Origin: Acidobacteriota bacterium
GTDB lineage: Bacteria; Acidobacteriota; Vicinamibacteria; Marinacidobacterales; Marinacidobacteraceae
Assembly: GCA_022828085.1 (NCBI GenBank)
Contig: JAJEIY010000061.1
Location: 1 to 64,000 of the forward strand
Length of the DNA: 64,000 bases
Reading direction: 5' to 3'
Shown here: positions 60,389-64,000 of the stretch, piece after piece
Layout of the letters: every line of letters begins with the position of its first letter
Numbering within the stretch: the first letter of the stretch is position 1
The notes under the pieces: model-generated
What the model was told of the DNA's origin: nothing
Database searches by the model: none
What the model saw: only the letters and a program-made list of their open reading frames with translations
Translations under genes and position numbers: made by a program

Positions 60389-63115
60389 TCAGTCGGCGAC
60401 CGGACTGACCTGCTCCTCGCGGAACGCCTCGATGATGTCGCCGATCTTCACGTCGTTGTAGCCGGCGATTCCGACACCGCACTCGAAGCCCTCGCGGACC
60501 TGGGCCACGTCCTCCTTGAACCGGCGGAGGCTGCCGATGCGTCCGGTGTGCACCAGCCGGCCGTCGCGGACCAGGCGCACCCGGGAATTCCTCGGAACCG
60601 TGCCCGCGAGGACGTAGGAACCGGCCACGATCCCAACTCGCGGCACCTGGAACGTCCGCCGGACCTCGATCTTCCCGAGTTCGACGATCTCGGTCTCCGG
60701 TTCCAGAAGCCCGGCGAGCGCCTTCTCCATCTCCTCGACGAGGTGGTAGATGACCGTGTGGCCGCGAATCTCGACCTTTTCCTGCTCGGCGAGCCGCTGC
60801 GCCTGCGGGTCCGGACGGACGCCGAAGGCGACGATGATGGACTCGGTCGCCGACGCCAGGTTCACGTCGCTCTCCGAGACGGCGCCCGCGCCCGCGTGAA
60901 TCACCCGGACCTTGACGTCCTCCGTCGACAGCCGTTCCAGCGCGTCCCGGACGGCCTCCACCGTTCCCCCGACATCCGCCTTCACCACGATCGAGAGTTC
61001 CTTCAGACCGCCGCTCATCTGGGCATGCAGGTTCTGGAGGTTCAGGCGCTGGCGGCCCTCGATCAACTGCAGCCGGGTTTCTTCCTTCTTCTCCTCCGCG
61101 GCGCGCCGCGCCTCCGCCGGCTTCTGGCTGGCCGAGAAGGGGTCGCCGACCACCGGCACCTCGGTGAGTCCGAGCACCTCGCAGGGCGTGGACGGAGGCG
61201 CTTTCTTCATGCGGCGTCCCGATTCGTCGAGGAGCGCCCGCACCTTGCCCCAGGCGGCGCCGGCGCTCACCGTGTCGCCGACGGACAGGGTGCCCTCCTG
61301 AACCAGGAACTGGGCCACCGGGCCGCGGCCCTTGTCCTTCCGGGCCTCGAGGACCACTCCCTGGGCGGGCCCCCGCGGATTTGCGGTGGGTTCCTCGAGT
61401 TCCGCCACGTCGAGCACGGACTGCAGCAGTTCCGGAAGCCCGTCGTGGGTCTTCGCCGATACCTGACAGAAGATGGAATCGCCGCCCCAGTCCTCCGGAG
61501 TCACCTCGCGCTCCGCCAGCTGACGCATCACAAGGTCGGGATCGGCCGCCGGCTTGTCCATCTTGTTCACGGCCACCACGATGGGCACTTCGGCCGCGCG
61601 GGCGTGATTCAGCGCTTCGATCGTCTGCTCCTTGACCCCGTCGTCCGCGGCCACCACCAGGATCACCACGTCGGTCACGCCGGCGCCGCGAGCCCGCATC
61701 TTGGTGAAGGCCTCGTGCCCCGGGGTGTCCAGGAAAACGAGCCGGTGGCCGTTCGTTTCCACCGTGTAGGCGCTCATGTGCTGGGTGATGCCACCCGCCT
61801 CGCTGTCGACCACCCGGGCGCTGCGAATCGCATCGAGGAGGCTCGTCTTCCCGTGGTCCACATGACCCATCACGGTGACCACCGGAGCCCTCTCGACCAG
61901 ATCTTCCCTCTTCCGGTCTTCTTCCTCCTGGCTGGACGCCTGCGCCTCGCTGGCGGGCGCCGCGGCCGGCGCGGTCCCGGCCGCGGCGATGGTTCCGCCG
62001 TAGTTCCGGACGAGCTTGGTGGCGATCTCGGTATCGAGCGGCTGATTGATCGACGCCGCCACTCCGTGTTGGAGCAGCAACGCCTTGATCACCTCGACGG
62101 TCGGGATGCTCATGGCTTCCGCGAGACCCTTGACGGTGATCCCGTCACTCAGTGCGACCGAGGCAGTCGTCCGATACTCCCGGGTCACCGCCTGGCGCAA
62201 CCCCGGCGGCAGCGGGCTGTCGAGACCCTCCAGCACCTCGGGGGTCTCGGCCGGCGCCTGACGCCTGCGCCCCTTGGACCGCCGGCCCGGAGCGGGACGC
62301 TGGGCCTTGGGGGGCGCCGACGGTGTCCTCCTCAGCGGTGGCGGAGTCGCCCGGATGCGCGGCGGCGTGGCGCGCCGGACCGGCCGGGTCACGGCGGGCA
62401 CGATCTTGCGATCCGTGGCTCCGGGCCGGAACGCGGCGGGGCCCGAGGATGACGCGATGATCCTGGTCTCGATGCGGCGCGGCGGCGAAGGCGCGGCCTT
62501 TTCCTCCGGCTTTTCGGGAGCCGCCGCCATCCGCTCGGAGCGGACGGGCGCTTCGGCCGGTCCGGCGCGGACATCGCTCTCGCGGATCTCCGGGGCGGCC
62601 GCGGGAGCGGCCTTCTTCTCCCTGGCCGGCTCCGCCGGGTCCGGAACGGCTTCGGCTTCGGGTTCCTCAGCGGCGCGCTGGGCTGCCGCCTCGGCGCGAC
62701 GCTCTTCCTCGGCGCGCTGCTCGGCGGCGGCCGCTGCGGCCGAGCGGCGCGCGGCCTCCGCTTCCGCCTCGGCCTGCGCCTTCGCTTCGGCTTCTTCCCT
62801 GGCCTTCGCCTCGGCCTCCTCCTGCGCCTTGCGCTCGGCTTCGCCGCGCTCTTTCGCCTCGGCGGCCTCCCGCAGGCAGCGCTGCTCGGCGGCGCGCCGG
62901 ATGTTCTCGGCGGCCTGCAGGCGTCGGTCGGGACGCGATGCCCGCCGCTGCTGCAGCCGAAGCCGGTTCCTGACCTTCCGGGCGTCACTGTCCCGGATGG
63001 AGGACGAGACGGTCCGGACCCGCAGACTGAAATCCGTCTGAAGAACCCGGAGGAGCTCGCCCGGCTCCATCCCGACCTCCTTGGCGAGGTCGCTGACCCT
63101 GACGGTGGACGGCAT
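60389..63115 (-). CDS. infB: Translation initiation factor IF-2
   Basis: IF-2 is the GTPase that places fMet-tRNA on the ribosome. The 908-aa protein has an N-terminal IF2_N domain ([18 protein letters not shown]). A long Ala/Glu/Arg coiled-coil linker (about residues 60-200) and a Pro/Arg-rich stretch lead to a second IF2_N segment (about 320-370). The G domain at about 410 has [24 protein letters not shown] and NKMDKP, followed by domains II-IV ending [14 protein letters not shown]. It begins 3 bp after the nusA stop. Confidence 0.98.
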   Translation of the reverse strand: MPSTVRVSDLAKEVGMEPGELLRVLQTDFSLRVRTVSSSIRDSDARKVRNRLRLQQRRASRPDRRLQAAENIRRAAEQRCLREAAEAKERGEAERKAQEEAEAKAREEAEAKAQAEAEAEAARRSAAAAAAEQRAEEERRAEAAAQRAAEEPEAEAVPDPAEPAREKKAAPAAAPEIRESDVRAGPAEAPVRSERMAAAPEKPEEKAAPSPPRRIETRIIASSSGPAAFRPGATDRKIVPAVTRPVRRATPPRIRATPPPLRRTPSAPPKAQRPAPGRRSKGRRRQAPAETPEVLEGLDSPLPPGLRQAVTREYRTTASVALSDGITVKGLAEAMSIPTVEVIKALLLQHGVAASINQPLDTEIATKLVRNYGGTIAAAGTAPAAAPASEAQASSQEEEDRKREDLVERAPVVTVMGHVDHGKTSLLDAIRSARVVDSEAGGITQHMSAYTVETNGHRLVFLDTPGHEAFTKMRARGAGVTDVVILVVAADDGVKEQTIEALNHARAAEVPIVVAVNKMDKPAADPDLVMRQLAEREVTPEDWGGDSIFCQVSAKTHDGLPELLQSVLDVAELEEPTANPRGPAQGVVLEARKDKGRGPVAQFLVQEGTLSVGDTVSAGAAWGKVRALLDESGRRMKKAPPSTPCEVLGLTEVPVVGDPFSASQKPAEARRAAEEKKEETRLQLIEGRQRLNLQNLHAQMSGGLKELSIVVKADVGGTVEAVRDALERLSTEDVKVRVIHAGAGAVSESDVNLASATESIIVAFGVRPDPQAQRLAEQEKVEIRGHTVIYHLVEEMEKALAGLLEPETEIVELGKIEVRRTFQVPRVGIVAGSYVLAGTVPRNSRVRLVRDGRLVHTGRIGSLRRFKEDVAQVREGFECGVGIAGYNDVKIGDIIEAFREEQVSPVAD

Positions 63116-63118
63116 TGG

Positions 63119-64000
63119 CTAACGGTCCCGTGGCTCCGGCGCGGTTTTTCCGGCCCGCCCCGACCGATCGTCCCGCCGGGGACGCGAACGGGGATCGCGG
63201 GGCCCGTGGTGGCGCGATGGGCCGCCGGGGCCACCGCGCCGCCTGTCGGGCCCTCGCCGGGGAGATTCCCCATCACGGGGACTGCGCCGGGGAGAGCGCG
63301 AATCGCGGGGGCCGCGTCCCGGAGCACGTCCATCGCGGGGGCCGCGCCCCGGAGAACGCCCATCGCGGGGGCCGCGCCCCGGAGAACGCCCGGCGCGGGG
63401 ATCGCGCCGGGGCCCCCGCTCGGCCCTTCGCGGAGACGCCCCCTCGGCCACGACTTCGATCGGAATGCCGATGAGTTCGGACGCGAGGCGCACATTCTGG
63501 CCGCGTTTTCCGAGGGTGCGGGGCAACTCGGCTTCAGAAACCGTGACCAGCAGGCCACCGTCCTCACGCAGTCTCCGTGAGCCTCCTTCGCGGGCCTCCT
63601 CGTCCACTCTCCGAATGTCGAGCACTTCCGCCGGGCGCAGCGCGTTCCGCGCAAACCTCTCCACCTGCTCGTTCCACAGAACCACGTCCACCCGTTCCCC
63701 GCGAAGTTCACGGCTCACCGCACGAATGCGGGAGCCCCCCGGCCCGAGGCACGCGGCCACGGCATCCACGTCGGGCGCCGCGCTGGATACCGCGACCTTG
63801 GCCCGGAGTCCCGGATGGCGCGCGACCGCCCGGACCCGGACGACGCCGCGACGGACCTCCGGGGTCTCGCGTTCGATCAATCCCGCCAGTACGGACGGGG
63901 CGATCCGGGACAGGATGACGGGCGGATCCTGGGGTTCGATCGCGTGAACGGCGACCCGGATGGTGTCTTCGGGATTGAAGACCTCGTGGCGGCTCTGCTC
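63119..64000 (-). CDS. nusA: Transcription termination/antitermination protein NusA (5' truncated by window end)
   Basis: This is the C-terminal 293 residues of NusA; the frame is open to base 64000, so the N-terminal RNAP-binding domain and part of S1 lie outside. Visible parts are the end of S1 and linker (EDTIRVAVHAIEPQDPPVIL, SRIAPSVLAGLIERETPEV), KH1 (CLGPGGSRIRAVSRELRGER) and KH2 (LPRTLGKRGQNVRLASELIG). After KH2 there are no acidic repeats but about 90 residues of Arg/Gly/Pro/Asp-rich tail built from decapeptides like GRGPRDGRSP. The track start at 63880 is internal. It heads the infB cluster. Confidence 0.96.
   Translation of the reverse strand, partial: EQSRHEVFNPEDTIRVAVHAIEPQDPPVILSRIAPSVLAGLIERETPEVRRGVVRVRAVARHPGLRAKVAVSSAAPDVDAVAACLGPGGSRIRAVSRELRGERVDVVLWNEQVERFARNALRPAEVLDIRRVDEEAREGGSRRLREDGGLLVTVSEAELPRTLGKRGQNVRLASELIGIPIEVVAEGASPRRAERGPRRDPRAGRSPGRGPRDGRSPGRGPRDGRAPGRGPRDSRSPRRSPRDGESPRRGPDRRRGGPGGPSRHHGPRDPRSRPRRDDRSGRAGKTAPEPRDR
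63271..63410. repeat. 30-bp tandem repeat inside nusA
   Basis: A 30-bp unit containing CGGGGGCCGCG recurs at 63301, 63331, 63361 and 63391 with few changes, with weaker copies on both sides. It encodes in-frame decapeptide repeats (GRGPRDGRSP type) in the NusA tail, so copy number could vary without breaking the frame. Confidence 0.85.

Noticed and set aside
1-64000. Insertion sequences, prophage, tRNA or rRNA genes
   Set aside because: No transposase, integrase, phage structural gene, tRNA cloverleaf or rRNA segment was recognised by eye; a tRNA scan would settle the RNA part.

Overview
This 64 kb window is very GC-rich bacterial chromosome. Almost every housekeeping gene lies on the minus strand in tightly packed operons with ATGA/GTGA stop-start overlaps. 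GlyQ/GlyS, an outer-membrane porin, LptE and lipoproteins indicate a diderm bacterium. A sortilin/BNR repeat protein, a large UbiD, hemerythrin-like proteins, a Tat-exported LD-carboxypeptidase and an ECF sigma operon with DUF4097 proteins suggest a phylum such as Acidobacteriota (Gemmatimonadota is the main alternative). That assignment is inference; no rRNA or tRNA gene was seen. I found no insertion sequence, prophage or CRISPR array.

Layout. 0.3-6.2 kb (-): small membrane protein, mutL, glyS, glyQ, recO. 6.3-9.5 kb (-): mgtE and two paralogous hemerythrin-like genes separated by an exact 64-bp tandem array. 9.5-20.1 kb (-): holA, lptE, leuS, mutY, an M20 peptidase, then fabF-acpP-fabG-fabD-rpmF-yceD (lipid synthesis, envelope export, translation). 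20.2-22.6 kb (+): lipoprotein polysaccharide deacetylase and porin. 22.6-25.3 kb (-): alpha/beta hydrolase and two tandem arginase-family genes. 25.4-30.6 kb: UbiD decarboxylase (+), AbrB antitoxin-like protein (-), amino-acid permease and an aldo/keto reductase-RidA fusion (+). 30.8-34.3 kb (-): ArsI/ArsR arsenic pair with its operator, a coiled-coil membrane protein, LD-carboxypeptidase and a PD-(D/E)XK nuclease-like protein. 34.5-37.7 kb (-): large secreted BNR-repeat protein. 37.8-42.6 kb: epmA, efp, ribBA, ribE (-) and divergent ribD (+). 42.6-45.8 kb (-): thpR, cinA, pgpA. 45.9-52.2 kb (+): formiminotransferase, nrdR and a six-gene ECF sigma/anti-sigma/membrane/DUF4097 operon. 52.2-55.1 kb (-): purC and a secreted prenyltransferase-repeat protein with one heme-c motif. 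55.6-64 kb (-): the conserved nusA-infB-ylxP-rbfA-truB-rpsO-pnp transcription/translation/RNA-decay cluster, with nusA cut by the window end.

The least explained material is in the intergenic DNA. There are three kinds of repeat: a helically phased array of 13-14 copies of a 15-bp motif next to a hemerythrin start; a dispersed REP-like palindrome (about 13 copies); and a multi-hairpin element present three times within 5.4 kb, two of whose copies share an identical 58-bp core. Other notable points are a tandem arginase copy that has lost the catalytic His, two apparent CTG starts in CTGA overlaps, a NusA with a repeat-encoded Arg/Gly tail, and an orphan PD-(D/E)XK protein.
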